The notes: generated from the letters alone by a model not told the origin. Counted from the first letter of the stretch, positions 46,097-57,423 are shown. The stretch: DNA of 64,000 nucleotides from Lysobacteraceae bacterium 2PB (GCA_005502915.1 SCMT01000003.1:223523-287522); one strand, 5' to 3'. Translations and numbers: made by a program.

Positions 46097-46810
46097 ATGC
46101 GCCTCAACAAACACATCAGCGACACCGGTTTCTGCTCGCGCCGGGAGGCCGACCGCCTGATCGGCGAGGGCCGGGTCACGGTGAACGGCGTCCGCGCCCG
46201 GGTCGGCACCGAGCTGGCCGAGGGCGACGAGGTCCGCATCGACGGCGACATCCTCCGCGCCCGCACCGCCGCCAAGGGCCAGCGCCGCCACGTCTACATC
46301 GCGCTGAACAAGCCCGTGGGCGTCACCTGCACCACCGAAGAGGCGGTGAAGGGGAATATCGTCGACTTCGTCGGCCATCAGGAGCGCATCTTCCCGATCG
46401 GCCGCCTCGACAAGGACTCCGAGGGCCTGATCCTGCTGACCAGCAACGGCGATATCGTCAACGCCATCCTGCGTGCCGAGAACAAGCTGGAGAAGGAATA
46501 TCTGGTCGCGGTGAACCACCGGGTCACCGAGGAATTCCTGCGCGGCATGAGCCGCGGCGTGCCGATCCACGGCCAGACCACCCTGCCCTGCCGCACCGCC
46601 AAGATCGGCCCGTTCGGCTTCCGCATCGTGCTGGTGCAGGGCCTGAACCGGCAGATCCGCCTGATGGCCGCGCATTTCGGCTTCCGCGTGAAGCAGCTGG
46701 TGCGCGTGCGGATCGGCAACCTCAAGCTGGGCCGGCTCAAGCCCGGGCAATGGCGCAACCTCACCGATGCGGAACTGCGCGGCCTGCTGCCGAACCACCA
46801 GGACTGGTGA
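46097..46810 (+). CDS. rluF: 23S rRNA pseudouridine synthase RluF
   Basis: This 237-aa protein converts U2604 of 23S rRNA (and a tRNA-Tyr site in E. coli) to pseudouridine. An N-terminal S4 RNA-binding domain begins RLNKHISDTGFCSRREADR. The RsuA/RluB/E/F catalytic motif GRLDKDSEGL contains the nucleophile Asp105. The late segment LVQGLNRQIRLMAAHFG and the IVDFVGHQERIFPIG context match RluF more closely than RluB or RluE. The C-terminal basic tail of E. coli RluF is absent. The start at 46097 is chosen from the S4 domain; the in-frame ATG at 46067 adds ten unrelated residues. Confidence 0.85.
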   Translation: MRLNKHISDTGFCSRREADRLIGEGRVTVNGVRARVGTELAEGDEVRIDGDILRARTAAKGQRRHVYIALNKPVGVTCTTEEAVKGNIVDFVGHQERIFPIGRLDKDSEGLILLTSNGDIVNAILRAENKLEKEYLVAVNHRVTEEFLRGMSRGVPIHGQTTLPCRTAKIGPFGFRIVLVQGLNRQIRLMAAHFGFRVKQLVRVRIGNLKLGRLKPGQWRNLTDAELRGLLPNHQDW

Positions 46811-46893
46811 CGGTCGCAAGGGCGGGCGAATCGCGACAGCCTGCAGTGTTCCGCGCATGGATCGCCTCGCCGCCTTGATCCGCATCCGCTTGA

Positions 46894-47910
<1,017 letters not shown>

Positions 47911-47939
47911 TCGGCACCGGAATGCAGGACATGCCGGGA

Positions 47940-47977
47940 ACCCGCGCGGAGTCCGACGATCTCGACCCCGCGCGGGT
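47940..47977 (+). other. hairpin just before the N-acyltransferase start codon
   Basis: A perfect 10-bp inverted repeat (ACCCGCGCGG at 47940-47949, CCGCGCGGGT at 47968-47977) has an 18-base loop and ends three bases before the ATG at 47981. It could weakly terminate trxB transcription or hide the ribosome site of the next gene. Confidence 0.45.
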
Positions 47978-47980
47978 GTC

Positions 47981-49132
47981 ATGACGGCATCGCGCGTCCT
48001 CGCCGCCCTCGGTGACATCCCCGCATCCGCATGGGATGCCCTCCACGACGGCCGCAATCCCTTCGTCTCGCATGCCTTTCTCGCCGGCCTCGAAGCCCAC
48101 GGCTGTCTGCGCGAGCGCTGGGGGTGGACGCCGCATCACCTGACCCTCTGGGACGGCGACGCGCTGGTCGCCGCCGCGCCCGGCTATCTCAAGACCAATT
48201 CGCACGGCGAGTTCGTGTTCGACCATGCCTGGGCGCGCGCCTACGCGCACTACGGGCACGCGTACTACCCCAAATGGCTCTGCGCCGTGCCCTACTCGCC
48301 GGTGACCGGTCCACGCCTGCTGGCGCGCGACGGCACGGCGCGGGCGGCACTCGTGCGCGCGATCCCCGACCTCGTGCACGCCGCTGGCTGCTCCTCGGCG
48401 CACGTGAATTTCATCGAAGCTGCGGATGCGACCGCCATCGATGGCGCCAGCGAGCAAGGCTGGCTGGCGCGCGTCGACGTGCAGTACCACTGGCGCAACG
48501 ACGCCGGCTGGCGCGACTTCGATGCGTACCTGGCCGCCATGGACCACAAGCATCGCAAGAACATCCGCCAGGAGCGCGCGAAGGTCGCGCGGGCGGGCGT
48601 GAGCTTCCGTGTACTGCACGGCGACGAAGCCGATGATGCCGACCTCGCCGCGATGTACGGCTTCTACCTGCAGACCTTCGCGGAGTACGGCAATTCACCG
48701 GCGCTGACCCTGGATTTCCTGCGCCACCTCGCCCGGGCGATGCCGAGGCAACTGGTGCTGGTCCTCGCCGATCACGATGGCGAGACCATCGCCGGGGCCC
48801 TGTGCCTGCGCGGCGGCGACACGCTCCATGGCCGTTACTGGGGCGCGACGCGCACCCTGCCCGGCCTGCATTTCGAGACCTGCTACTACCAGGGCATCGA
48901 CTACTGCCTGCGCGAAGGACTGACCCGCTTCGAACCCGGTGCGCAGGGCGAACACAAGGTCGCGCGCGGCTTCCTGCCTGTGGAGACGCGCAGCCGGCAC
49001 TGGGTCGCGGACCCGGGCTTCGCCGAGGCGCTGTCGCGCTGGTGCGAGGAGGAAGCGACGGCGGTGCGCGCCTACGCGCGGCAGATCGCGGCGCATTCGC
49101 CCTATCGCGACACCCGCGAGCCAGGCGCATGA
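47981..49132 (+). CDS. predicted N-acyltransferase (COG3146 / FemAB-like, GNAT fold)
   Basis: This 383-aa protein matches the COG3146/PF04339 group through several conserved stretches. These include NPFVSHAFLAGLE, FDHAWARAYAHYG with YPKWLCAVPYSPVTGPRLL, a central HKHRKNIRQERAKV basic helix, and a C-terminal GATRTLPGLHFETCYYQGID. Members have a GNAT-type fold and are predicted peptidyl/aminoacyl transferases; the substrate is unknown. The stop overlaps the aat start by four bases, so the two are coupled. Because Aat is an aminoacyl-tRNA-protein transferase, the tight pairing of two aminoacyl/acyl-transferase-like genes is notable and recurs in related genomes as far as I recall. A hairpin precedes the start codon. 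Confidence 0.78.
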   Translation: MTASRVLAALGDIPASAWDALHDGRNPFVSHAFLAGLEAHGCLRERWGWTPHHLTLWDGDALVAAAPGYLKTNSHGEFVFDHAWARAYAHYGHAYYPKWLCAVPYSPVTGPRLLARDGTARAALVRAIPDLVHAAGCSSAHVNFIEAADATAIDGASEQGWLARVDVQYHWRNDAGWRDFDAYLAAMDHKHRKNIRQERAKVARAGVSFRVLHGDEADDADLAAMYGFYLQTFAEYGNSPALTLDFLRHLARAMPRQLVLVLADHDGETIAGALCLRGGDTLHGRYWGATRTLPGLHFETCYYQGIDYCLREGLTRFEPGAQGEHKVARGFLPVETRSRHWVADPGFAEALSRWCEEEATAVRAYARQIAAHSPYRDTREPGA

Positions 49133-49878
49133 GCCTGCGCCTGCACTGGCTGCCGGCGGACCCGCGCGCGCCCTTCCCGCCCGCCGATCAGGCCCTGCGC
49201 GATCCCGACGGCCTGCTCGCCGCCGGCGGCGACCTGCACCCGCAGCGCCTGCTCAATGCCTATCGGCACGGCATCTTCCCCTGGTTCAACGACGAGCAGC
49301 CGATCCTGTGGTGGTCGCCGGACCCACGCACTGTGTTCGGCACGGACGGCGTGCATCTGGCCCGGCGTTTCCGGCGCACGCTGCGCGGCAGCGGCTGGGT
49401 CGTGCGCGCCGACACCGCCTTCGTCGAGGTGCTTGACGCTTGCGCCACGCAACCGCGCCCCGGCCAGGACGGCACCTGGATCACCGACGACATGCGCGCG
49501 GCCTACCTCGGCCTGCATCGGCTCGGGCATGCGCACAGCATCGAGGTCTACGACGGGCATTCGCCGGATGCGGCCCTGGTCGGGGGACTGTACGGCGTGG
49601 CCGTCGGTCGCATGTTCTTCGGGGAAAGCATGGTGAGCATGGTCTCGGGCGGATCGAAGACCGCGCTCGCGGCGCTGGCCTTCCGCCTGATGCAATGGGG
49701 CTGGCCGCTGATCGACGCACAGGTCGAGAACCCGCACCTGCTGCGGATGGGCGCGGTGTCGATGCCCCGCCCCGAGTTCCTCGCCCGCATCGCCGACTTG
49801 ACCGGACAACCCGGCAGGATCGGGCCCTGGACGTCCGATTTCGGGGCACTCGACGCGGCCGAACTGGCCGGCGCCTGA
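49129..49878 (+). CDS. aat: leucyl/phenylalanyl-tRNA-protein transferase
   Basis: This 249-aa enzyme adds Leu or Phe from charged tRNA to N-terminal Arg/Lys of proteins, creating ClpS/ClpAP degrons. Family motifs include FPPADQALRDPDGLLAAGGDL, GIFPWFNDEQPILWWSPDPR and MFFGESMVSMVSGGSKTALAAL. It begins inside the stop of the N-acyltransferase gene. Its recognition partners clpS and clpA lie about 0.4-4 kb downstream on the opposite strand, so most of the N-degron pathway is clustered here. Confidence 0.94.
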   Translation: MSLRLHWLPADPRAPFPPADQALRDPDGLLAAGGDLHPQRLLNAYRHGIFPWFNDEQPILWWSPDPRTVFGTDGVHLARRFRRTLRGSGWVVRADTAFVEVLDACATQPRPGQDGTWITDDMRAAYLGLHRLGHAHSIEVYDGHSPDAALVGGLYGVAVGRMFFGESMVSMVSGGSKTALAALAFRLMQWGWPLIDAQVENPHLLRMGAVSMPRPEFLARIADLTGQPGRIGPWTSDFGALDAAELAGA

Positions 49879-49886
49879 GGTTTTCT

Positions 49887-49915
49887 TTGCGATCCCCGGC
49901 CCGGCGTGGCAGAAT
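49887..49915 (+). promoter_or_regulatory. candidate sigma70 promoter of infA
   Basis: TTGCGA (49887-49892), a 17-base spacer and CAGAAT (49910-49915) lie between the aat stop and infA. Each box matches four of six consensus bases. Confidence 0.4.
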
Positions 49916-49968
49916 GCGCGGCTTCGTCGGGCATTTGGTCCGGCATCCCTCACGGCAGCGAAAGGCGC

Positions 49969-50187
49969 ATGGCGAAAGACGACGTCATCGAATTTGAAGG
50001 CACGGTCTCCGAAACCCTCCCGAACACCATGTTCCGGGTGAAACTCGAGAACGGCCACGAGATCATTGCCCATATCTCCGGGCGCATGCGCAAGAACTAC
50101 ATCCGCATCCTCACCGGCGACAAGGTCAAGGTCGAAATGACCCCCTACGATCTGACCAAGGGTCGGATCACGTATCGCATGAAGTGA
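49969..50187 (+). CDS. infA: translation initiation factor IF-1
   Basis: This 72-aa S1/OB-fold protein binds the 30S A site during initiation. The sequence from [13 protein letters not shown] to KGRITYRMK is near the family consensus, with [20 protein letters not shown] in the middle. The ATG at 49969 follows AAAGG. It lies between aat and a bidirectional terminator, as in many gammaproteobacteria. Confidence 0.97.
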   Translation: MAKDDVIEFEGTVSETLPNTMFRVKLENGHEIIAHISGRMRKNYIRILTGDKVKVEMTPYDLTKGRITYRMK

Positions 50188-50237
50188 TCGCCCCGCGGCA
50201 AGCGGCGGATCACGCGACACAACACTGATTCGAAAGG

Positions 50238-50266
50238 AAAAAGGCGACCCAATGGGTCGCCTTTTT
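50238..50266. terminator. bidirectional intrinsic terminator between infA and clpA
   Basis: A perfect 13-bp stem (AAAAAGGCGACCC at 50238-50250, complement at 50254-50266) with a three-base AAT loop has A-rich and T-rich flanks on opposite sides. It can end infA on the plus strand and clpA on the minus strand. Confidence 0.9.
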
Positions 50267-50320
50267 CGTACCTGCTCACCGCCCCGCCATGCGCCGCGTC
50301 GCGGCGCATGGCGGCGGGAC

Positions 50321-52603
50321 TCACTCTACGACCGCCGGCAGCAGCTTTTCCGGCTCGGCCTGCGACTCGACCACCAGCTCGCCGTCGCGCACGTCGATCG
50401 ACACCCGACCGCCGTTGACCAGCTTGCCGAACAGCAGTTCGTCGGCGAGCAGGCGCTTGACCTTGTCCTGGATCACCCGCGCCATCGGGCGTGCGCCCAT
50501 CAGCGGATCGAAGCCATGCTCGGCCAGCCAGTCGCGCGCGGCCGGCGTGGCTGAAAGCGACACGTTCTTGTCGTGGAGCAGCGCTTCCAGCTCGATCAGG
50601 AACTTGTCGACGACGCGCAGGATGTGGTCGAAGCCCAGCGCCTGGAACTGAACCACCGCATCGAGGCGGTTGCGGAACTCGGGGCTGAAGCTGCGGCGGA
50701 TCACTTCCATCGCGTCGGTGCTGTGGTCCTGCTTGGTGAAACCGATCGAACGCCGCGCGGCCTGCACGGCACCGGCATTCGTGGTCATCACCACGATCAC
50801 GTTGCGGAAGTTCGCCTCGCGGCCGTTGGTGTCGGTCAGCACGCCGCGGTCCATGACCTGCAGCAGGATGTTGAAGATGTCCGGATGCGCCTTCTCCACC
50901 TCGTCCAGCAGCAGCACGCAGTGCGGCGTCTTGACGATCTTCTCGGTCAGCAGGCCGCCTTGGTCGAAGCCGACATAACCCGGAGGCGCGCCGATCAGGC
51001 GGCTGATCGAATGCGGCTCCATGTATTCGCTCATGTCGAAGCGGACCAGCTCGATGCCCAGCTGCAGCGCGAGCTGGCGGGTCACTTCGGTCTTGCCGAC
51101 GCCGGTCGGGCCGGCGAACAGGAAGCTGCCGATCGGCTTGTCGGGGTTGCCCAGGCCGGAACGGGCGAGCTTGATCGCCGAGGTCAGGGTCTCGATCGCC
51201 GGATCCTGGCCGAAGATGACCATCTTGAGGTTGCGTTCGAGGTGCTGCAGCACGTCCTTGTCGGACGCGCTGACCTGCTTGGCCGGGATCCGCGCCATCT
51301 TGGCGACGATCAGCTCGACTTCCTCGACATCAATCCGCTGCTTGCGGTTCTCCGGCGCCAGCAGCTGCTGGCGCGCACCGGCCTCGTCGATCACGTCGAT
51401 GGCCTTGTCGGGAAGCAGGCGGTCGTTGATGTGCTTGACCGACAGGTCGACAGCGGCCTGGATGGCGTCGTCGTTGTAGGTGACGTTGTGGTGCGCTTCG
51501 TACTTCGTGCGCAGGCCGCGCAGGATCTCCACGGCCTCGCCGATGGTCGGCTCGACCACGTCGATCTTCTGGAAGCGACGGGCCAGGGCACGATCCTTCT
51601 CGAAGATGCCACGATATTCCTGGAACGTCGTGGAACCGATGCAGCGCAGCTCGCCCGAGGCCAGGGCCGGCTTGATCAGGTTGCTGGCGTCCATCGTTCC
51701 GCCGCTGGCCGAGCCGGCGCCGATGATGGTGTGGATCTCGTCGATGAACAGGACGGCCTGCGGGATCTTCTTGAGCGCGCCGAGCACGGACTTGAGGCGC
51801 TTCTCGAAGTCGCCGCGGTACTTGGTGCCGGCGACCAGCGCGCCAAGGTCCAGCGAGTAGATGACGGCGGTCCCGAGGACATCCGGCACTTCGCCGTCGA
51901 CGATGCGGCGCGCCAGACCCTCGGCGATCGCGGTCTTGCCGACGCCGGCCTCGCCCACGTACAGCGGGTTGTTCTTGCGACGGCGGCAGAGTACCTGGAT
52001 GGTGCGCTCGATCTCGTCGGCGCGGCCGACCAGCGGGTCGATCCGACCTTCTCGGGCCATCTGGTTGAGGTTGGTGGTGAATTCCGACAGCGGGTCGTTG
52101 CGGCCTTCGCCGCCCTCGCCGTCGCCGGTCTGCTCGTTCTGGTCGGGATTCTGCGCTTCGCCGGCGTCGCCGGCCTTGGTGATGCCGTGCGACAGGAAGT
52201 TGACCACGTCCAGCCGGGTGATGCCCTGCTGGTTGAGGTAGTAGACCGCGTAGGAGTCCTTCTCGCCGAAGATCGCGACCAGCACGTTCGCGCCGGTGAC
52301 TTCGCTCTTGCCGCTGGACTGCACGTGGTAGACCGCACGCTGCAGGACGCGCTGGAAGCCCAGCGTCGCCTGGGTATCGCGGGTGTCGTCCTCGGCCAGC
52401 GTGGACACCGAGGTGGAGATCGCATGCTCCAGGTCGGTGCGCAGGCGCTGGAAGTCGGCACCGCAGGCCTTGAGCACGGTCTCGGCGGAGGGGTTGTCGA
52501 TCAGGGCGAGAAGCAGGTGCTCGACGGTCATGTATTCATGGCGCGCTTCGCGCGCGTGCTTATAGCACTGGCCGATCGCGTATTCGAGGTCTTTGCTGAA
52601 CAT
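50321..52603 (-). CDS. clpA: ATP-dependent Clp protease ATP-binding subunit ClpA
   Basis: This 760-aa unfoldase delivers substrates to ClpP. It has an N-terminal double-Clp-N domain ([19 protein letters not shown], where ClpS binds), a D1 AAA+ module with [14 protein letters not shown], and a D2 module with [16 protein letters not shown] and [12 protein letters not shown]. The start at 52603 follows GGAGGG and matches ClpA proteins; an in-frame ATG at 52642 adds a non-conserved leader. An acidic Gly/Glu/Asn-rich insert ([18 protein letters not shown]) sits between the N domain and D1. It lies 260 bases downstream of clpS on the same strand. Confidence 0.95.
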   Translation of the reverse strand: MFSKDLEYAIGQCYKHAREARHEYMTVEHLLLALIDNPSAETVLKACGADFQRLRTDLEHAISTSVSTLAEDDTRDTQATLGFQRVLQRAVYHVQSSGKSEVTGANVLVAIFGEKDSYAVYYLNQQGITRLDVVNFLSHGITKAGDAGEAQNPDQNEQTGDGEGGEGRNDPLSEFTTNLNQMAREGRIDPLVGRADEIERTIQVLCRRRKNNPLYVGEAGVGKTAIAEGLARRIVDGEVPDVLGTAVIYSLDLGALVAGTKYRGDFEKRLKSVLGALKKIPQAVLFIDEIHTIIGAGSASGGTMDASNLIKPALASGELRCIGSTTFQEYRGIFEKDRALARRFQKIDVVEPTIGEAVEILRGLRTKYEAHHNVTYNDDAIQAAVDLSVKHINDRLLPDKAIDVIDEAGARQQLLAPENRKQRIDVEEVELIVAKMARIPAKQVSASDKDVLQHLERNLKMVIFGQDPAIETLTSAIKLARSGLGNPDKPIGSFLFAGPTGVGKTEVTRQLALQLGIELVRFDMSEYMEPHSISRLIGAPPGYVGFDQGGLLTEKIVKTPHCVLLLDEVEKAHPDIFNILLQVMDRGVLTDTNGREANFRNVIVVMTTNAGAVQAARRSIGFTKQDHSTDAMEVIRRSFSPEFRNRLDAVVQFQALGFDHILRVVDKFLIELEALLHDKNVSLSATPAARDWLAEHGFDPLMGARPMARVIQDKVKRLLADELLFGKLVNGGRVSIDVRDGELVVESQAEPEKLLPAVVE

Positions 52604-52863
52604 CGTCGCTGCCCTCCGATAGGGGTTGCCGTTCGGGACCAACTGTGCCCGGCGGGGTCACATCGCGTCCCGGTGAACGCAGGATGGGTACGTGCATCCT
52701 GCAGCGGAATACCGAAGATCTGGAACACTGCATCGCAGGTGCCGGGTGCCTTCGAAACCCCTTACGTCACCACCGGGGATCAAGATGCACTCGTCGCCTG
52801 CATCGATGCAAGTTCCGGGCCATGTTCCGGAAGCGCCGCGTTCATGCCGATCTGGGGACGGCG

Positions 52864-53184
<321 letters not shown>

Positions 53185-53190
53185 CCGGAC

Positions 53191-53196
53191 ATTATA
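53191..53196 (-). promoter_or_regulatory. perfect TATAAT directly before clpS
   Basis: TATAAT reads on the minus strand at 53196-53191, six bases before the clpS ATG at 53184. A start site seven bases downstream would fall on the A of the start codon. No good -35 box is found 16-18 bases upstream. Confidence 0.5.
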
Positions 53197-53383
53197 GCGG
53201 GCGCGATGCGGACGACATCGACCAGGTCCGTCCGCAGGTCGGCGCGCCGTATCGGAATGGCGGATCCCCGGGGGTGCGCCTGCCGCGCATCCATGCGGTC
53301 GGGCATGGACGCACCCGCCGGTCGCGGATCACAATGCACCATCGCGTCGGCCATTCCGGCCGTGCCCACAAGGGGAATTCTCC

Positions 53384-53866
53384 ATGACGAAGCCTGTCCG
53401 CGCCGCCTTCATCGCCTCCCTCCTGCTTGGCTGCGGGCTGCTGCCGGCGGCCCATGCCTTCGATGCCTCGGTGAAGACGCGCCTGGACGCGCGCGGCATC
53501 AAGCACGAGGTCGACGGCGACGGCGACTACAAGGTCACCTACAACTACTCGAAGGAAGGCCGCACCCAGCTGGTCTTCGTCAGCGGCAAGACCGAGAGCG
53601 TCGGCGGCTTCCAGGTCCGCGAGGTGTTCTCGCCGGCGGCCCGCGTGGAGAAGGACCGGATCAACGGCGCCAAGGCCCTGGAACTGCTGGCCGAGAGCCG
53701 CAAGAACAAGCTCGGCAGCTGGGAACTGGCCGGCGACGTGCTCTATTTCGTGATCAAGGTGCCGGACAACCTCGACGCCGCCCAGCTCGAATCCGCCATG
53801 GACATCGCCGCGCAGACGGCCGACGACATGGAACTGGAAATCAGCGGCGACCGGGACGACCTGTAA
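53384..53866 (+). CDS. exported protein of unknown function (possibly YbjN-like fold)
   Basis: This 160-aa protein has a signal peptide (to about residue 27, GLLPAAHAF). The mature part reads like a small alpha/beta domain: SVKTRLDARGIKHEVDGDGD, then alternating strands and a C-terminal helix (AAQLESAMDIAAQTADDME). The opening resembles YbjN/T3SS-chaperone-like domains, but this is a weak visual match. The start follows AGGGGAATT. The Nudix gene begins right after its stop codon, so the two are co-transcribed. No function can be assigned. Confidence 0.6.
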   Translation: MTKPVRAAFIASLLLGCGLLPAAHAFDASVKTRLDARGIKHEVDGDGDYKVTYNYSKEGRTQLVFVSGKTESVGGFQVREVFSPAARVEKDRINGAKALELLAESRKNKLGSWELAGDVLYFVIKVPDNLDAAQLESAMDIAAQTADDMELEISGDRDDL

Positions 53867-54331
53867 GTGACGTATCGCGAAGGTCGCTTCTGGCAGCCGG
53901 ACGTCACCGTGGCCACCGTGGTGGTCGCCGACGGCCGGCTGCTCTGCGTCGAGGAACGCGTCAACGGCCGGCTGGTGATCAACCAGCCGGCCGGCCACCT
54001 CGAACCCGACGAAAGCCTGGTCGAGGCTGCGCTGCGCGAGACCCGCGAGGAAACCGGCTGGGACGTGCGGCTCACGGCGTTCCTCGGCGCCTACCAGTGG
54101 AAGGCCGAAGAGACCGGCCGGCATTACCTCCGTTTCGCCTTCGCGGCCGAGCCAGAGCGCCACGATCCGTCCCGCACGCTGGACGAAGGCATCGTCCAGG
54201 CCTTGTGGCTGACGCCGGACGAACTGCTGGCCCGTCGCGACGCGCACCGCAGCCCGCTGGTCTGGCAGGTCGTCGCCGACCATCTCGCGGGCCAGCGCAC
54301 GCCGCTGTCGGTGCTGCAGCACCTGGCATGA
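53867..54331 (+). CDS. nudJ: Nudix hydrolase (NudJ-like)
   Basis: This 154-aa enzyme starts at a GTG immediately after the preceding TAA. The Nudix box GHLEPDESLVEAALRETREE-TG is complete, with the Mg-binding glutamates. The surrounding layout (VATVVVADGRLLCVEE before the box, GRHYLRFAFAAEP after it) and the position just upstream of mnmA and hflD match NudJ of gammaproteobacteria, which hydrolyses pyrophosphates such as hydroxymethylpyrimidine-PP and nucleoside di/triphosphates. Confidence 0.87.
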   Translation: MTYREGRFWQPDVTVATVVVADGRLLCVEERVNGRLVINQPAGHLEPDESLVEAALRETREETGWDVRLTAFLGAYQWKAEETGRHYLRFAFAAEPERHDPSRTLDEGIVQALWLTPDELLARRDAHRSPLVWQVVADHLAGQRTPLSVLQHLA

Positions 54332-54355
54332 GTCGCGTGACATGAATTCAGCGGC

Positions 54356-55555
54356 ATGAGTGCGCCCCGCATCATCATCGGCATGTCCGGCGGCGTCGAT
54401 TCGTCGGTCGCCGCGCTGATCCTGCGCGACCAGGCCCTGCGCGACCCGTCGCGGTCGGTCGCCGGGCTGTTCATGACCAACTGGGCCGACGACGGCAGCG
54501 GGGAGTGTCGCGCCGAGGACGACCGTCGCGACGCCGTGGCGGTCTGCGGCCGGCTGGGCCTGCCGATCCACTTCCGCGATTTCTCCGGCGAGTACTGGGC
54601 CGGGGTGTTCGAACACTTCCTCGCCGAGTACGCGGCGGGCCGCACGCCCAACCCCGACGTGCTGTGCAACCGCGAGATCAAGTTCAAGCACTTCCTCGAC
54701 GCCGCCCACGGGCTGGGCGCCGAGTTCATCGCCACCGGCCACTACGCGCGGGTCCGCGAGCGAGATGGTGAATGGCAGCTGCTGCGCGCCGTGGACCGCA
54801 GCAAGGACCAGAGCTACTTCCTGCACCAGCTCGGCCAGCGCCAGCTGTCGGCCACCCTCTTTCCGCTGGGCAACCTGATCAAGACCGACGTGCGCCGGAT
54901 GGCGGCCGAAGCCGGGCTGCCGACGGCAGCCAAGAAGGATTCGACCGGCATCTGCTTCATCGGCGAGCGCGACTTCCGCGAATTCCTGTCGCAGTACCTG
55001 CCCGCGAAGCCCGGCCCGATGGTCACGCCCGACGGACGCCGCATCGGCGAACACCCGGGCGTGTTCTATTTCACCCTCGGCCAGCGCGAAGGCCTGCACA
55101 TCGGCGGCGTGAAGGGCTTCGCCGCCGCGCCATGGTTCGTGGTCGGCAAGCGGGTGCGCGACAACACGCTGATCGTGGACCAGGGCATGGATTCGCCCTA
55201 CCTGTTCTCGACCCGGCTGTGGACCGAAACGGCGCATTGGATCGCCGGCGCTCCGCCCGCGTCCCGCTTCGCCTGTACCGCACAGACCCGCTACCGCCAG
55301 CAGGATGAAGCCTGCGAAGTGGTCGTGCAGGCCGACGGCAGCCTCGCGGTCACCTTCGAGCGCCCGCAGCGCGCGGTCACGCCCGGGCAGTCGCTGGTGC
55401 TGTACCGGGACGAGGTCTGCCTCGGCGGCGCGGTCATCGCCGCCACCGACGCCCCCCTTGAAGCCGCCGAACGCGCCGCCACACTCGCATCGACCACACC
55501 CGCTTCCACGGCATCCGCTTCCAACGCCGCTTCCTCGGAGATCGCCCGCACATGA
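54356..55555 (+). CDS. mnmA: tRNA-specific 2-thiouridylase MnmA
   Basis: This 399-aa enzyme thiolates U34 of tRNA-Lys, -Glu and -Gln. The N-terminal PP-loop is GMSGGVDSS at 9-17. Catalytic Cys104 lies in [12 protein letters not shown], and persulfide Cys200 lies in [11 protein letters not shown]. The central and C-terminal RNA-binding beta domains follow ([17 protein letters not shown], then [16 protein letters not shown]). About 30 residues at the C-terminus (Ala/Ser/Thr-rich from TLASTTP) extend beyond the usual end. The stop overlaps the hflD start by four bases. Confidence 0.95.
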   Translation: MSAPRIIIGMSGGVDSSVAALILRDQALRDPSRSVAGLFMTNWADDGSGECRAEDDRRDAVAVCGRLGLPIHFRDFSGEYWAGVFEHFLAEYAAGRTPNPDVLCNREIKFKHFLDAAHGLGAEFIATGHYARVRERDGEWQLLRAVDRSKDQSYFLHQLGQRQLSATLFPLGNLIKTDVRRMAAEAGLPTAAKKDSTGICFIGERDFREFLSQYLPAKPGPMVTPDGRRIGEHPGVFYFTLGQREGLHIGGVKGFAAAPWFVVGKRVRDNTLIVDQGMDSPYLFSTRLWTETAHWIAGAPPASRFACTAQTRYRQQDEACEVVVQADGSLAVTFERPQRAVTPGQSLVLYRDEVCLGGAVIAATDAPLEAAERAATLASTTPASTASASNAASSEIART

Positions 55556-56154
55556 TGCGCCCCCGCGTCCTCGCCCTCACCGGCATGGTCCAGTCGCTGA
55601 AACTGGTCCGCCAGATCGCCGAGACCGGCCACGCCGATACCGGCAGCCAGCGCATCGTGCTCGACAGCGTGTTCCGCATCGATGCCGATTCGGTCGACGC
55701 CGTCTATGGTGGTCGCGGCCAGCTCAGGCCCGGCCTGATGACAATGCGCGAACACCTGGTCGATCGCGGCGGCGACGAGCTGCTGCCCAAGCTGGGCATG
55801 GCGATCCTGCAGATCGAGCGGCGCTTCGTCGGCAACCCGGGCATGGCCGACCAGGTCGTCGCCGGGCTCCGCGCGCTGGAGTCGACCGCGGAACGCCAGG
55901 GCAGCATCCATCCCGAGGTCATCGCCCGCCTCGGCCAGCTCTACGCCGACACCATCAGCCACCTGCGCCCGAAGGTCATCGTCCAGGGCAACCCGCACTA
56001 CCTGCAGCAGCCGCAGGTCGTCGCCGAAATCCGGGCCCTGCTCCTCGCCGCCCTGCGCTCCGCCGTGCTCTGGCGCCAGCTCGGCGGCACCTACTGGGAT
56101 TTCGTCTTCCGCCGCCGCGCGATGATGGAAGTGGTGGAGGAAGAGCTGGGGTGA
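55552..56154 (+). CDS. hflD: high frequency lysogenization protein HflD homologue
   Basis: This 200-aa helical protein matches HflD. Early [26 protein letters not shown] with a following [14 protein letters not shown], and the late GNPHYLQQP stretch are family features. In E. coli HflD is a peripheral membrane protein that restrains lambda CII; its wider role is unclear. It is translationally coupled to mnmA, as is usual. The gene ends two bases before the converging TPM gene stop. Confidence 0.9.
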   Translation: MMRPRVLALTGMVQSLKLVRQIAETGHADTGSQRIVLDSVFRIDADSVDAVYGGRGQLRPGLMTMREHLVDRGGDELLPKLGMAILQIERRFVGNPGMADQVVAGLRALESTAERQGSIHPEVIARLGQLYADTISHLRPKVIVQGNPHYLQQPQVVAEIRALLLAALRSAVLWRQLGGTYWDFVFRRRAMMEVVEEELG

Positions 56155-56156
56155 CG

Positions 56157-57392
56157 CTACCAATCGGAACCGCCGCTGGATCCCGAGTCGGAGTCGCCCC
56201 CACCATAGGAACTACTGCTGCTGTCGCTGCTGCTACTGCTGGAATCCCCGCTGGAACTGCTGCAGAAATCACCGCTCTCGGTCCGGCTGCTGACTTCGAC
56301 ATCGCGCCAATCGATTGATTCGAAGGTGGTGTAGACCACCTGTGTGCATGAGCTGGAAGTTTTTCTCTCGCTGATGCAATTGCCGACGGGCACTGCAGTC
56401 TTCGATGCCAGGCGATGGGCTTTCGCCTGCTTGTCGTACACGTAGTAGTGGTCGAAGCAGGCCGCGCCTTCCGCGCTGATCCGTGTGTAGCTGTGGTACG
56501 GCTGCCGGGCCTGCCAATACGCCAAGCCGAAGCAGCCTCCGATGATGGCCGTGATGGCCGCAAGCACCACGCCCAGGCAGCCACGCCCCATCTTGCGTCC
56601 GCCGTTCGGCTTCGCTGCCGATGCCCCGGCGCTGTTGGCTGGAGACGTGTACAACCGCAGCATCTCCGCGACACCGCGCTTGAGCCCGGCCACATGGTCG
56701 CCTGCCTTGAATTTCGGCGCGATGAGCTGGCTGGAAATACGGTTGAGCTGCGCCGCATCGATTTTCGGCGCGACGCCGTTGCCGGTGACGATCTGGATGC
56801 GCCGTGGATTCAGTACCACCACGATGTACACGCCATTGTCGATGTCGTCGCGGCCGACGCCGAGTTCCTGCGCGCGGCGGCGTGCGTAGTATTCGACGTT
56901 CTCGGTGATCGTGTTGACGGTTTCCACCGCCACCACCAACTGCGATTCGATCGAGCGCAGATACGCCAGCAAATCGGCCTCTTGCGCATCGGTCAGCAGG
57001 TTCGCGGTGTCCACGACCAGGTCGTTCTTGCGGATGGTGGCGGCGGCATCAACGACAACCATCCGTGCATCGACATCGAGGAACTCGTTGCGGCAGTCCA
57101 GGCACAGCCACTTGCCGGTGTAGCCGTCCTGCTTGAGCTGGGTTCCACCGCAATTGGGGCAGACGAACACCCGGCCGGTGGCGATGTCCGCGTCACGCGG
57201 CGCGTTTTCGTCGCCAACCGAAACAACGGCGGTCCGGGTGGCGGCCCAGTGTGCCCGGCAGTACAGGCAGGTCCACTCGCCCGAGACCGGGTGCTGGGAG
57301 ACCTGCGATGAGCCGCAATGCGGACAAGTGGTCTCCGCGATGCCGTCCGAGGACTTCTGCGAGTACCCGGTGGGAGAGTCGTGCTCGGACAT
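56157..57392 (-). CDS. TPM-domain membrane protein with two zinc ribbons
   Basis: The protein has 411 aa. Two C4 zinc ribbons come first (CPHCG...CLYC near 19-45 and CPNCG...CLDC near 77-103). A TPM (YgcG/Psb32) domain follows at about 120-250, with DLVVDTANLLTDAQEADLLAYL and the GVYIVVVLNPRRIQIVTGNG strand pair. One membrane helix (GCLGVVLAAITAIIGGCFGLAYW, ~285-307) comes next. A C-terminal region with several cysteines ends in a Ser/Gly/Asp-rich tail. TPM proteins take part in photosystem repair or envelope functions; the bacterial role is not settled. Usually the TPM domain follows a signal peptide, whereas here zinc ribbons replace it and suggest a cytoplasmic N-terminus. Confidence 0.7.
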   Translation of the reverse strand: MSEHDSPTGYSQKSSDGIAETTCPHCGSSQVSQHPVSGEWTCLYCRAHWAATRTAVVSVGDENAPRDADIATGRVFVCPNCGGTQLKQDGYTGKWLCLDCRNEFLDVDARMVVVDAAATIRKNDLVVDTANLLTDAQEADLLAYLRSIESQLVVAVETVNTITENVEYYARRRAQELGVGRDDIDNGVYIVVVLNPRRIQIVTGNGVAPKIDAAQLNRISSQLIAPKFKAGDHVAGLKRGVAEMLRLYTSPANSAGASAAKPNGGRKMGRGCLGVVLAAITAIIGGCFGLAYWQARQPYHSYTRISAEGAACFDHYYVYDKQAKAHRLASKTAVPVGNCISERKTSSSCTQVVYTTFESIDWRDVEVSSRTESGDFCSSSSGDSSSSSSDSSSSSYGGGDSDSGSSGGSDW

Positions 57393-57423
57393 GCGCCGAT
57401 CCTAGCAGCGCGCAGTCCGAACG

